DNA from: Chloranthus sessilifolius
Taxonomy: Eukaryota > Streptophyta > Magnoliopsida > Chloranthales > Chloranthaceae
DNA: 64,000 bases
Reading direction: 5' to 3'
Assembly: GCA_021018995.1 (NCBI GenBank)
Contig: CM037584.1
Location: 142,307,317-142,371,316 of the forward strand
In this document: positions 25,268 through 35,385 of the stretch, one piece after another
How the letters are laid out: every line of letters starts with the position of its first letter
Numbering within the stretch: the first letter of the stretch is position 1
Made by a program: the position numbers and the translations under genes
The notes under the pieces: model-generated
What the model was told of the DNA's origin: nothing
The model's database searches: none
Seen by the model: only the letters and a program-made list of their open reading frames with translations

Positions 25268-25439
25268 GATCCTCCATTACTTAACTGATTTTCAACAATG
25301 TATCATATGTATCATAGTTGCTGTTTTGGTGTGCTACTACTGTTTCGCAGAGTCATTAGGATTAGTATGAGTATGTACATATCAGGTGTTCGTCATAGAC
25401 CGACTTGGGGCTGGGAACTTCCTGAGTTGACTAAGGGAT

Positions 25440-25690
25440 GTGTAGCATGGTCGTTGGACAAGATATAGGCCTATTTGCATTGATTTATAACCTGCCGAGA
25501 AGGTTTGGGCTGCTTATCGACAGGTTCCGAAAGCTCTAAAGGAATGTATCGACGGGTTTTACTAGTGCATCATTGTCTGTCGATACGATCGCTGAACTTG
25601 TTGATAAGATTTGAGGGTCCTCCTTTGTAATTCTCGATAGGTTCAGAATACCGGTAGAAGGGCTCCATGTACCCTCGAGAGGACACAGCC
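25440..25690. repeat. Scattered CGACAGGTT / TCGATAGGTT words after pol, element 2
   Basis: Words such as ATCGACAGGTTCCG, ATCGACGGGTTTTA, GTCGATACGAT and CTCGATAGGTTCAG recur at 40-60 bp intervals. They resemble the word field in U3 of this element (17,740-18,150), so the array or its progenitor occurs both inside the LTR and downstream of pol. Confidence 0.6.
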
Positions 25691-25922
25691 ACGTTTCCCT
25701 CCTCCGTGTCCGAGCATTAATTCCTCTTCTCTCCTCACATTAAACCCCATGGCTAAAAATAGTCAAGCATGCACTCCACGGTGTCATTCCCCATAATAAT
25801 TCACACAACATGCTGTGCTTACCGCCATCGTCATGCCATTTATTGCCATCGTCATTTTAACAGTTAAGCTTTGAAAAAATGCAACCATTTATTTTGACGA
25901 TCCCTATTCCACCTATCTCGCC

Positions 25923-25932
25923 TTTTAAATAG
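25923..25932 (+). promoter_or_regulatory. Possible internal TATA box before the env-position ORF
   Basis: TTTTAAATAG lies 67 bp upstream of an ATG in good context (ACCATGGC at 25,999) that opens an 82-codon frame. Spacing fits a plant TATA promoter, but this is inference from one motif. Confidence 0.35.
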
Positions 25933-25998
25933 CAGGTCCGTCCCCCTCCGTGGTACTCATTCTCTGTCGACTTTGTCAGTTCATCCCCATTTCCAACC

Positions 25999-26247
25999 AT
26001 GGCGAATGAAAAACCCATTGATAAGCCAAACAAATTCTACCCAATCTGGTTGGACCCGCCACCACCTAAGGAGCCAGACCCACTGCAATTCCTGTGGGAT
26101 GAATACGAGGAGGTGCAACAGATTCTGGCCCAGGAAGAGAAGAAAAAGGATAAGAGTAAGAAGAAAAAACAGAAGATCGAACCCCCTGCCTCCTCTCCCC
26201 CACCCTCGCCTCCCCATCCACCACCTGCTCAACTTCCTTCCTCCTAG
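25999..26247 (+). CDS. Lys/Pro-rich small ORF in the env-like position of element 2
   Basis: 82 codons, unbroken, with a strong start context (CAACCATGGCG). The first half is ordinary and acidic (FYPIWLDPPPPKEPDPLQFL, then WDEYEEVQQILAQEE). The middle is a lysine run resembling a nuclear localisation signal (KKKDKSKKKKQK), and the end is Pro/Ser-rich. There is no signal peptide or membrane segment, so it is not a recognisable envelope protein, although Athila elements often carry an env-like gene here. It may be the truncated first exon of that gene. Function unknown. Confidence 0.4.
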   Translation: MANEKPIDKPNKFYPIWLDPPPPKEPDPLQFLWDEYEEVQQILAQEEKKKDKSKKKKQKIEPPASSPPPSPPHPPPAQLPSS

Positions 26248-28274
26248 GCCTTCTCATCCCCCCTGGCTTGCAGTTCCTCTCCAGCGGCAGTAGGTTGGGG
26301 ATATCCCTGAGCCAGGGGCGCAACTTTTTGAATGGGATATTTTGTTTGAGACTATGGACGTTGCCACCTGAGTCGTGTCTATATTAGAATGTGTCTAGGT
26401 TTTCTTTTCTACTTTTTGTTTTATGTACTCATTCGGATCTTGTGCATACTCTCTGTATATATTTTAATAGAATTTCTTTTTGGTGTTAATTAGTTTCTTT
26501 GATATTTATGTCTTATATTTCTTTTCTTTCTATATGTATCTTTATTTTTTATTCCGTGTTGCCCACCCACTGTTATCTTTAACACAGTAAGGACACTGCT
26601 CCTCATAGGCTTAGGGGTGTGGCAAGGTATGCTTGACCAATGGATAGTTAGTAGTACAACAAGGTTCAATAAAAAACTAAGAAAATGAAGTAAATCCCCA
26701 CCTGAATTTTTTTTAGGAAAATTGAAAAAGAAAAAAACTTTTTAACATTGGAATAATGTTGCAGCTCTAACACTATAATGAAGTAAATGTCAGGAACTTC
26801 TATTCAAAAACTAACAACTTAGTGACCTTGAGAGGAGAGAATATCTGTGAGGATTCTCCCCAAAAAATTTGATGGAAGACCACACCCAGTGAGATTTGGG
26901 CCTGAGAACTTATCTTTTTAAAGAGTGTCTTGGCAATTTTTTGCTCTAAGGATTGACTGAATCCAGATTTGGTCACTAGAAGTTAGGAAAATCCAAGTTG
27001 AAATAGCTTGACAACATTCTTGACATTGAGGACATGAAGTAAGGCCATTCCTTGGACAGTTTGAGCTGAAAATATCCTTACCCTTTGAACTGCCCTTGAT
27101 AAACACCATTTGAGCCTTGAAATCCAAGCTTTTCTTTGATACAAACCAAAAAAATTTGAACCCACAACCTCAATGACCAGATGCAGCCTGACCCTCACGT
27201 TGAGATTTCAGAAGGAAAGGTGAAGGAATTGAAAAGATTAGAGGAGTAAGTTTTGATAATTTAGTACAAGAAGAAGAAAACACATGTGAAGGCAAGAGTG
27301 ATGTGTAATTGTGGCATGCCAGCCCATAAAAAAAAAAAAAAAAGAGAAAAATACAAAAGAAAGGCATACAAAAAGAACAAAAAAACAGAAAAACAGAAAA
27401 ACAAAACAAAAGAGTGAAGTCATTTCATTAGTTATTTTGAAAAAAAAAAATGGCCACTTTGGCTTTGAAAATTCAAAAAGATGGAATTATGCTGAAATAA
27501 AGGTTGAGAAGTTGCAAATCTCCTCCTTACCTTACTGATTTCTCACATTTGAATCCTTTCATTCCCTTTTATTCTTTATAAATTTCACTCATAAGCCACA
27601 TTACAACCCAATAAAAAGTCCTTACTGATATGAAATTGATTGAGCTGTCATGTGGAGACAAGGATATGTCTAATCTATGGTGAAAAGAGTTAGAAAATTT
27701 TAGAAATTAGAGCAATGCTTATGCTCATGCTTGCAGTCCTATTTGAGGGTTGTAACTGCGCTTGAGCTAAGTGAACTGATGCACCCTTCTAGTTTCCTTC
27801 TGAGTGACAAGCCTTGGTGAGCTTTGGGTATGAAATTAAGTTTGTTGGGAGTTGTATCATAACAGACATTCTCAATTTGGTAGCTAGCTATGTATTAAAT
27901 TTCGAATAAAATGCCTTGACATGAGTTGATTGATTTTGAAGGAAATGCATCAGAATTTCAGTTTGTAAAAAACTATTTTTTTGATAAAAACCTTCTAAAC
28001 TTAAAGGAACAAGGTGTGGAATGAATTTCATTTTGACTTGATTTCTGTTCTCAACATGCTGCATTAACATTAACTGAACCGTTGGGGAAGTTTGTGGGTA
28101 ACTTTACTGAAAACCCTTAGGAGACTTCACTCCTCCACTAGGGATCACCTATGAGTTTAAAAGGCTTGATGCATATGCTAAACACATTTGTGTTCCCTAC
28201 AAAAGTGACATATTTTTTTTTCATTTTCAATAATTGTTTTGAATTTCTTCTTTGCTCAGGGGCTAGCAAAGTTT
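26248..28274 (+). other. 3' untranslated region of element 2
   Basis: No coding motif. It contains the AT-rich stretch with A-runs typical of the Athila 3' region (27,328-27,345 and 27,360-27,450). Open frames on either strand here, such as minus strand 27,170-27,423, arise from these homopolymers. The polypurine tract follows directly. Confidence 0.6.
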
Positions 28275-28285
28275 AGAATTGGGGG
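28275..28285 (+). other. Polypurine tract of element 2
   Basis: AGAATTGGGGG lies two bases before the TGTTGAG start of the 3' LTR. It is the expected plus-strand primer. Confidence 0.7.
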
Positions 28286-29550
28286 TGTGTTGAGTAGTGA
28301 AAAATACCATTTTTTACCTCCTAACCTGACCTTTGTTAGGCCCTTGAATTGACTAATAAGGTGTATTAAGGATGTTTTGGAGATAAGCAATAAAATCTAG
28401 CCTTAGTGCAGATATCCACCTAAAAAGGCCAAAGAAGCAATCTGTTCCTCATCACGGTTTCACAACAGCTTAAAAGCCTATTAGTCAAGCAATCAGAGTT
28501 GTATAAATTCATGAGAAGGTCATGGGCTCAACAAGTCATGCTTGAGACCAATCACAGTTACAGAGAAGATAGATTGAAACCACCAAGAGGTTGCTGAGTG
28601 CTAACAGACGGAAGATAGTGCACCAGAAATAGGTGCCAGCTGAGGAAAGTCAAGGAAGAAGTTGCCGAGAGGATCCAATAAGCTATCGCAAGGTTCTAGT
28701 TGCTTGTCGATAGGTTGTGATTGCAGAAAGAAAGAATCCTGTCGACACCTAAGCTGAAGGTGCAGTGGAAGTCGTATGGTTCAGATAAACCTATCAAGCA
28801 GAACAAGAGAAGCCTTTGACAAGATCCTTCAGAACTTGTCGAGATGATCCCCAACATATTGATCCTCTCACCAAGGCGACAGGATGGTTGTAACCTGTCG
28901 ATAGGATGGAGGAAGGACTAAACAGAGGGTATTGAGAGCTACTTCAAACCTGTCGAGAGAGGCTAATCCTAGCGACGAGTACAATTTAACCCAGCGAGAG
29001 GTTATCCCAAACCTATCGAAAGACTGAGCATACAGACCAAGAACCCATTGAAAAGCTCTCTAAAACCTCTCGACATTCATTATGGGAACTTCCAATGACC
29101 CTTCTTTAGCAGTTACAACTTCCAGATTCTATGCACACGCTACAAGGCACAACAGCGACCCTAGGGGGGGTATTTTTGGTATTCAACAGAGCACAAGCGG
29201 GAACTTTAACTACCTCACATGTACTTGTCAGTTGTGGACCAATAGGAGGAAATCTTCTAGAAGAGGGATCAGCCACATCAGCATAACTGCATTATTCTTT
29301 TGAATTCTGATTGGCTGAAATAGATATGGGAAAAAGGTATAAATAGAGGAGCAACGACATTGAAAGGCATCCAGAAATTGAGAGAGCAGAGCCGAGATCG
29401 AATTCATTTTTCCCTCTCTTTTCCTCCTTCTTCCTTGCCATTAGCCAATGATGGTTGGCTAAAATCCTCTTTAGTAGCTAGGGTGAGGATATGATCTGTA
29501 ATTGAGAGTTTCAGAGGCTTTATGAGGGATTGGATACTGCACAGATTGTA

Positions 29551-29916
29551 GATCTGAGCACATCATTGTAAGTAGTAGCATTGCAATGGAATTGTGGGTT
29601 TTAGAATTAATTCTGAGCTAGATTTCATTTATTTGTATTTGATTTCCTTAGTTTGGATACTCTTGTGAGCCAGCCAGAAATGGGGAGCTTGTAGCCTGGC
29701 ATACATTGCATCTACAATGGTTAACCCTTTCTAATTAAAACCATTTGCTCAAGACAATCTCTAGGATGGTCTGTGACTATTAAAGTGGATAGATCATAGC
29801 CTTAGGATTGCTTTGATTTATTGGGACAATCTCTGGGATGGTCTATGACAATTAAAGTGGACAAATCATAGCCTTAGGATTGCTTCAATTCTCTGGTTGA
29901 GATTGGATTCTTTTAC
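29551..29916 (+). repeat. 366-bp direct repeat, copy 1
   Basis: This LTR segment, starting GATCTGAGCACATC and ending GGATTCTTTTAC, appears identical to 31,822-32,187. The related 5' LTR region differs from both at many positions. Confidence 0.9.
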
Positions 29917-31821
29917 TGTTGTCGCTCCAAGTGTGCCATAATTATGTGCATTATTAATCAAGAATTAAAGAATTAAAGAATGCTAGGTTATATGGATGTT
30001 AACTTATGAAAGGGATATCAGCACATTGGGGCTAACACTGGCCTGCAAGATCAGGGCCAATTGTAGCAAGTTTTAAAAGTAAGTATTTCAAGATCGTCCA
30101 CAGAGAAGTTTGTCTAAAATGAGAGATAAACCTCCAGATCTGTGCTACCAGATCTGGCTCTATAATTATCTAAAAAGAATAGATAAAAGAGAGTGTTGGA
30201 TTGTGTCACATTTAACTATAAGCAAATAAAGAAAAGAACTATCTACATGATCCAGATCCGAGTTGGGGAGATGTTTAAAATAAGACAAATGCGTAAAATA
30301 ATAGCTTCATGCATTTTAGCCTCGAATTTTAATGGAGAATCAGTATTTCCACAGAAAGATTCAATCTTCATCTGCTACCGATAGATGTAAGAGAAATAAA
30401 TCGAATTAAGGAATAGGTTTAGACTTATGGCTATGATCATCCAATGGTCACAGATCATCCAATAGTTGTGGCCTATTCTTTAGTTCGTAACATGAACATC
30501 ATAGAATCTTTGCTTGAATTAGGTTTCCAACTCTTATCCGCACAGGGATGATGTATTAAGGGAAGTTGGATGCGGATGAGTGAATCTAAAGAAGTCTAAT
30601 GCACTAAGGTGAACATTCACAACCCTCGACATGACTCCAATGGAGAAGACACAAAATACAACAACCTTTTTAAATCCAACGTTACAATTACAGAGCACGG
30701 CTTCTTAGAGAGCCCTCGGACTGATCTGAACTTTTGAGAGCCCTCGATTTACGATCTTGAATCCGAACTTGGAAGTACAAATCACTCACAATGGCTCTCA
30801 AAGGTAAACTACAAGAAGGATTACAGGGGGTTCGGATAAGCTATCGACCGGAATGAGGGAAACAGAGATGAAAACTCTAAAACTGGATGCCTCAATTGGG
30901 CAAATGTCTTCTCAATTTATAGCTTTCCTCTATCACACAAGGTTTGAATTGACCAATCGAAGTGCTCGGTCTGGATTGCCCAATGGCTGTTGAGCACGGG
31001 GATCGGTCTGTTTCGCCAATGAAAATGCTCGATCCGGTTCACCAATCAGCGTTAGAAGCATCAATTTCATATGAATTCAAAAGTTTGTTTGAGCTTCTAG
31101 AAGTTCCCGCCAAGTGATTTCATCTTTGGGTTTTCACGGAATATGCCTTTGGTTTGTGCTTGGAATCTTCCTAATGTCTCGGGCTTTTAATTACATTGCG
31201 GCGTCAGAGTTCTTGAAATGCCCTTCAAAGTGGTATAAATCCCAAAGATGCCATTTCGCAGAGTTTAAGGGTCTTTTCGCAAAGTAGTTTGGCTCGAAGT
31301 TCTTTCGCAGCATTTTGGCTTGAAGTTCTTTTCGCAAAAGCATCTTGGCAAGTTCTTTTCGCAAAGGACTTTGGCTTGAAGTTCTTTTCAAGAAGGACTT
31401 TGGCTTGAAGTTCTTTTCAAAAGGACTTTGGCTTGAAGTTCTTTTCGCAAAGGACTTCTCTTCTTTTCGCAGAGGTAAATCTTCTATTCGAGGAGTGTTT
31501 TCTTCTTTTCGCAAAGTTCAAGGTTCTTTGCGAATAGTAAAAGTTCTTTGCGAATTGGACTCTAGGCTCCCATTCTTCTTTGCGAATGGCTCTCTCTCTT
31601 TTTTTCAGGTCTTTGTCTGCTCTTTTAGACCCTTTTTAGCCATTGCTGAGGTTGTTTCTTCAATCCATCTTTCAGCTTGACATGAGTTGTCAGCTTTTTG
31701 ATCATTTTAGGATGCTTTTCGGACTTGGACCTGTCTAATTGGTTAGCTGTAAAATGCACACTAAAGCACTTATTTAGTCTTCTCAAGGGTCTTTCAAAGC
31801 TCATGTTTAGGGGTAAAAAAT
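29917..31821 (-). mobile_element. Truncated reverse Athila-type LTR inside the 3' LTR of element 2
   Basis: Its left edge is TGTTGTCGCTCC. The right edge, read on the minus strand, starts CATTTTTTACCCCTAAAC, which lines up with bases about 21-40 of the Athila LTR start (TTTTTTACCTCCTAAC in element 2). The outermost ~20 bp are missing. The R/U5-like phrase GGCC-ATTGTAGCAAGTTTT (near 30,056) is shared with the solo LTR at 13.1 kb. No internal domains are present. Instead of a 5-bp target duplication, the flanks are a 366-bp perfect repeat. Confidence 0.75.
31255..31560. repeat. ~30-bp minisatellite in U3 of the truncated LTR
   Basis: About eight imperfect copies of GGCTTGAAGTTCTTTTCGCA plus AAGGACTTT, with slippage variants (CAAGAAGG, AAAAGG). 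Different in sequence from the minisatellite of the solo LTR although at a comparable place. Confidence 0.85.
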
Positions 31822-32187
31822 GATCTGAGCACATCATTGTAAGTAGTAGCATTGCAATGGAATTGTGGGTTTTAGAATTAATTCTGAGCTAGATTTCATT
31901 TATTTGTATTTGATTTCCTTAGTTTGGATACTCTTGTGAGCCAGCCAGAAATGGGGAGCTTGTAGCCTGGCATACATTGCATCTACAATGGTTAACCCTT
32001 TCTAATTAAAACCATTTGCTCAAGACAATCTCTAGGATGGTCTGTGACTATTAAAGTGGATAGATCATAGCCTTAGGATTGCTTTGATTTATTGGGACAA
32101 TCTCTGGGATGGTCTATGACAATTAAAGTGGACAAATCATAGCCTTAGGATTGCTTCAATTCTCTGGTTGAGATTGGATTCTTTTAC
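31822..32187 (+). repeat. 366-bp direct repeat, copy 2
   Basis: Second copy of 29,551-29,916; I saw no difference on reading both through. It re-joins the rest of the LTR at CATGCATCTACC (32,188), as in the uninterrupted 5' LTR. Confidence 0.9.
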
Positions 32188-32722
32188 CATGCATCTACCG
32201 GGGTAAAACCTGGGGGGCTTGTAGCCAGATGAAGGATTGTTGCAGATCCGATCTAAGCATTGCCTTTGATTCGATTCAGTTTCAGTGAAATACCAAATCC
32301 CTAGCTGCTGATCTTCATCCATTTGATTTTTAATTCATTTCCTCTTACCTCTGTATTCTCTTAAGCTCTAGATCAACTGCATTTAAAATCTGTAGTTTAT
32401 AGTGACAAAAATCCAAAAAAAAACCTCTCCTCTCTCCTGTTTTAGAGTAGCTTAAAGTAGGATATAGTGCAAGATCTATTGTAGATCTGGGGATCCATCA
32501 TAGTTTATTCACATTTTCCCTGTGGACATACCCTTACTTACCTATAAAACTTGCTGCAATACCCCTGTATCTTGCATGTCTAGGAGATTGTAGATGTGCT
32601 GAGTCCATCCTTTGTTTTAATTTAATTCTATTTTGTTACACACTAAATCAGCACACTCCATTTCCCCAACAACAAGCCCCCAACGCTAACAATTAACAAA
32701 TCAAGTTAATATAGACACTTAC

Positions 32723-32836
32723 CAATCGATCAATCTCAGATCGCAAACTGGCCTCCACCTCTCGGCCAACCTGCTGCTGACCATGTAACAATCCGATCAT
32801 TGCCACATAACTAGCGACCTCGGCCTCCCTCTTGGA
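32723..32836 (-). pseudogene. Antisense PMD gene, exon 5 (114 bp)
   Basis: Acceptor GGCAG and donor GTAAGTG bound 38 open codons: a coiled-coil segment ending ASLRSEIDRL. A polypyrimidine tract (T-run on the minus strand, 32,841-32,857) precedes the acceptor, as expected for a real intron. Confidence 0.65.
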
Positions 32837-32935
32837 CTGCCGAAAAAAAAAAAAAAGATATCACAATTATATAAGAATAACTGAGAGACCAAGTCAACAT
32901 AATACATAAACAATCAAGCCAATAAATTAACTCAC

Positions 32936-33590
32936 CAGGAGCTGCTGAGTCTCCACTAGCCAAGCCCCCAACTCATCCTCCGCTCCCTTAGCCTGAGCAA
33001 CCGAGAGGGTTAGGAGTGCAACATCTCCACATTTGGAGGAGGAACACACCTCATCTGCTCCATCACCCTGTGGTGGGCGTCTAATGCCTCCCGCACACTC
33101 ACGGTGAGATGCCCCTGGTCCAATGCAGCCAGTCTCTCCCTCAATGCCGACTCCGACTATGGCCCACCTACCACAAAAGAGCCACTCCATGGAAGGGATG
33201 TGTGAAGAGGCGCCTGCCACCCAGTGCACTAAACCATCTCCTATACTCTCGGGCATCCACCTCGTCACGTGCCCCTATGACCCTGGTCCCCCCCGCTCTG
33301 AAATCGTCCATTTGAAGCGTCATTCACTCCATAAAATTTTGGCCCGGAGGGCCGGTCATCCTCTTTGCCACTCTGTGGCGAATCTCTGGAGGGACTCCCT
33401 GAGCGAGCCCTAGCTATCACACCACCCAAGATAAGTGGATCCTCTCCACCTTCTCAAAATAATGGGCTCAAATGTCCACGTCAAAGAAGGGCTGGCCAGA
33501 CTGAATCACTGGCACACCTGCATCCTCCTCAGCTGCGTATGACCTCCAAATCACCAAACGAAATAAACACGCCAACCCATCAATGAATCC
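32936..33590 (-). pseudogene. Antisense PMD gene, exon 4 (most damaged)
   Basis: Opens with FIDGLACLFRLVIWRSYAAE, then the PMD end region with AHYFEKVERIHLSW and VPPEIRHRVAKRMTG, then DARDEVDAREYRRW-like text. Downstream, after a frame change, comes coiled coil (LRERLAALDQGHLTVSVREA) and finally EDELGAWLVETQQLL before the GTGAGT donor at 32,935. Several stops and at least two frame changes occur. The 655-bp length is the only exon length not divisible by three. The exact acceptor is uncertain. Confidence 0.55.
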
Positions 33591-33647
33591 TCAAATCCTT
33601 AAAGACCAAAACAAAATGACACAAAATGTACACATGATGATATATAC

Positions 33648-33755
33648 CTGCCCTGCATGCATGTCCTCCCTCCACACGCACATATGAGGAAATGTGAACG
33701 TCACCTCCAACGAAACTCCCGGACAAAGAAAAGCAAAATGATCATATGCCCAGAA
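33648..33755 (-). pseudogene. Antisense PMD gene, exon 3
   Basis: 36 codons between acceptor TTTTAG and donor GTATAT: FWAYDHFAFLCPG then a beta-like segment. The W-x-Y-x-H-F pattern after the third intron is usual in plant mobile domains. Intact. Confidence 0.65.
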
Positions 33756-33847
33756 CTAAAAAAAACACAAAAGAGAAATGCTGAATAACTATCACCAAAA
33801 GACCAAGAAAAACAAAGACGCTATGACATCAACTAACTAAAACTCAC

Positions 33848-34570
33848 CTGGAGGAAAGGAAGGAAACCTTCGATCGTTGCGATGCCCCATCCTCGATGAT
33901 AAAGCTGCTCATAGAGATGTGCCAATGCAGCCGCACCCCACGCATAGGTAGGGACCCGATCCAAGTCCTTGAGAACCATAAAAAACAATCCAGTGATGCA
34001 TCCCCGAGTTGAAGAAGAGAAGAGTACTGCATTGAGGAAGTGCATCAGGAACGCTCGGAGCACCCTATCTGCAGCCAACCTCAGCTCAACTACGGGCTCC
34101 CGACTTGCCACTACCACACAACGCGCCTCGTAAGACACCCTCGCTTCTGAATGACGCCTCGGAGGGATGAAGCCACTCACAAACGTATCAAAGAACCAAG
34201 TAACTCGAACCACACCTGGCCTCGAGCCACTCGACCTATACAGCACACCCAAAATCTCCTCACACACCTCTAAATATGCTCCTGCCATCCGCCCCGTGAT
34301 CGGCTCACCCTCAAAATGAAGGCCGATAATGCGGACCCAGTTCTCTGGAGTCGGCAACATCATGCCAACTGGAAAGAGAAGCGCCTGATGCTCCTCCCAC
34401 CACCTCTCTAAAATTACCGCGATCAGGCCACGATCGACCAGAAAGGGCTCCAGCTCCAGGATCAGCCCGAAGTCGAAAGACACCAACCACACCCGTTGAA
34501 ACTCCGACAAGGCACGGTACCAAGTATGAGACTCGATCCATGCCGAGCTGATAGCTAATTGCGGGGGCTC
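33848..34570 (-). pseudogene. Antisense PMD gene, exon 2 (core plant mobile domain)
   Basis: 241 open codons. The key block is LIAVILERWWEEHQALLF, then PVGMMLPTPENWVRIIGLHF and EGEPITG. It matches the PMD pattern LVERWR-x-E-THTFHLP-x-GE-x-T-x-T-LQDV-x-LLGL-x-x-x-G-x-PV. Later parts contain an aromatic TWFFDTFV segment and the hydrophobic helix YAWGAAALAHLYEQLY typical of the domain end. PMD proteins in plants silence transposons and guard meristems (MAIL1/MAIN); whether the transposon versions do anything is unknown. No stop is in this exon, so the core is less damaged than exons 1 and 4. Confidence 0.75.
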
Positions 34571-34895
34571 CTATTGAACAGAACAAAATAACGACAATAA
34601 GGCTAACCCACATACCTATGACCAACGACAAATATATCTAGAGCTAAAAGCAAATAAAATATATCTAGATACACTGATAACAACTTACAACAAACACATA
34701 AAACATGATAAGAACAACTGAATAGAAACATGACCAATCTCTAGATGTCGCCATGATGCATGAGTGAGCATGTAATCAATCATTAAAGCAGGTTCGACAT
34801 GAATTGAAAAAAAGGGTTTCCAGATCCTAATAAGTTTATGTCATAACCTAAAATGCCTAGAAAGAATGAGGGAACTCTTTCCCACGAGTACCTAC

Positions 34896-35207
34896 CAAGC
34901 CCCGAGCGAAAAAATCCTCCAGTGGGAAGTGTCTGCGATCACGACGCTCCTCACCCTGGTGCCCCTCAGCCTCATCCTCAGCTCCCTACTCCTCGACCCT
35001 CTCACCCTCCTCCTCAGCTACACCCTACTCAATCTCGGGCACCTCCTACCTAACCTCCACCTGGTCAACCTCCGGTACCTCCTCTCTAGCCACCTCCCCG
35101 ACAACGACATCGGTCCGAGCCTCAGAGGTCTCACCTACCTCCCCCATCATCATCCTCTCCAACTCATAAATAGTAAGATCGCACCTACCACTACCCTTAG
35201 ACTCCAT
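34896..35207 (-). pseudogene. Antisense PMD gene, first exon
   Basis: ATG at 35,207 (MESKGSGRCDLTIYELERMM) opens an acidic, Glu/Val-rich segment of 104 codons to a GTAGGT donor. Three TAG codons interrupt it; in each the family of repeats around (Glu/Gln-rich) suggests a CAG or GAG ancestor. The start was chosen because it is the first ATG downstream of a TATA box and the exon length from it is a multiple of three. Confidence 0.6.
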
Positions 35208-35375
35208 CCTAGAATAAAAAACTCGAAAGACTTAAGAACGAAAGAAATGGTGTCTGAAACGGACGATCGGATCACAAGATATAGCGAAAACATGAAAAAT
35301 AGAGCGCAAGGAAACAAGGAAACCAAGAATCAAAGACCAAAATGGATAGCACGGGAAGAATGAGACGTTTTTGAA

Positions 35376-35385
35376 CTATATATAG
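35376..35385 (-). promoter_or_regulatory. TATA box of the antisense PMD gene
   Basis: CTATATATAG, a palindrome, about 170 bp upstream of the ATG at 35,207 on the minus strand. This supports independent transcription opposite to the element's own LTR promoter. Confidence 0.5.

Larger units (their letters stand above)
17371..32671 (+). mobile_element. Element 2: Athila-lineage LTR retrotransposon
   Basis: The LTR pair (17,371-19,393 and 28,288-32,671, the second enlarged by an insertion) has TGTTGAG...CCCCAACA ends. The primer site resembles the Asp-tRNA type found in Athila elements, and gag, protease, RT, RNase H and integrase follow in Athila order and wording. A long A-rich 3' untranslated region and a purine tract precede the 3' LTR. 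The LTRs differ by many substitutions and indels, so the insertion is old. It sits in an intron of the antisense PMD gene: removing it joins an 83-bp intron between exons 5 and 6. No matching 5-bp target duplication is visible (GGCAG left, ACAAG right). Confidence 0.9.
28288..32671 (+). repeat. 3' LTR of element 2, interrupted
   Basis: Begins TGTTGAGTAGTG and ends TTTCCCCAACA like the 5' LTR and keeps the TATA box (29,338). It also has an internal ~80-bp tandem duplication, around the GGATGGTCTGTGAC and GGATGGTCTATGAC words at about 29,750-29,890, that the 5' LTR lacks. It is split by a 1,905-bp foreign block (29,917-31,821) followed by a second copy of LTR bases 29,551-29,916. Without these it would be about 2.1 kb, close to the 5' LTR. 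Confidence 0.9.
11993..35207 (-). pseudogene. Antisense PMD / coiled-coil gene carried by element 1 (ten exons)
   Basis: Reading the minus strand from an ATG at 35,207, I can place ten exons by GT/AG sites and open frame: 35207-34896, 34570-33848, 33755-33648, about 33590-32936, 32836-32723, 17338-17225, 13035-12970, 12871-12812, 12734-12645 and 12550-11993 (stop). All except exon 4, which holds indels, have lengths divisible by three, so all are phase 0. The total is about 930 codons. Order: acidic N-terminus, plant mobile domain (exons 2-4), coiled-coil exons 4-7, Pro-rich exons 8-9, Ser/Arg/Gly-rich C-terminus. PMD proteins resemble the MAIL1/MAIN group of plants; extra ORFs of this kind, in antisense downstream of pol, are known in Tat elements. 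Three stops in exon 1, several in exon 4 and one in exon 10 make it a pseudogene here. Two large insertions lie in its introns. Confidence 0.75.

Noticed and set aside
27170-27423. Phe-rich minus-strand frames suggesting a membrane protein
   Set aside because: Complement of A-rich homopolymers in the 3' untranslated region of the Athila element.
34866-35363. 165-codon plus-strand frame rich in Leu/Ser/Pro
   Set aside because: It is the complement of the first exon of the antisense PMD gene, whose acidic minus-strand frame fits the splice sites better.
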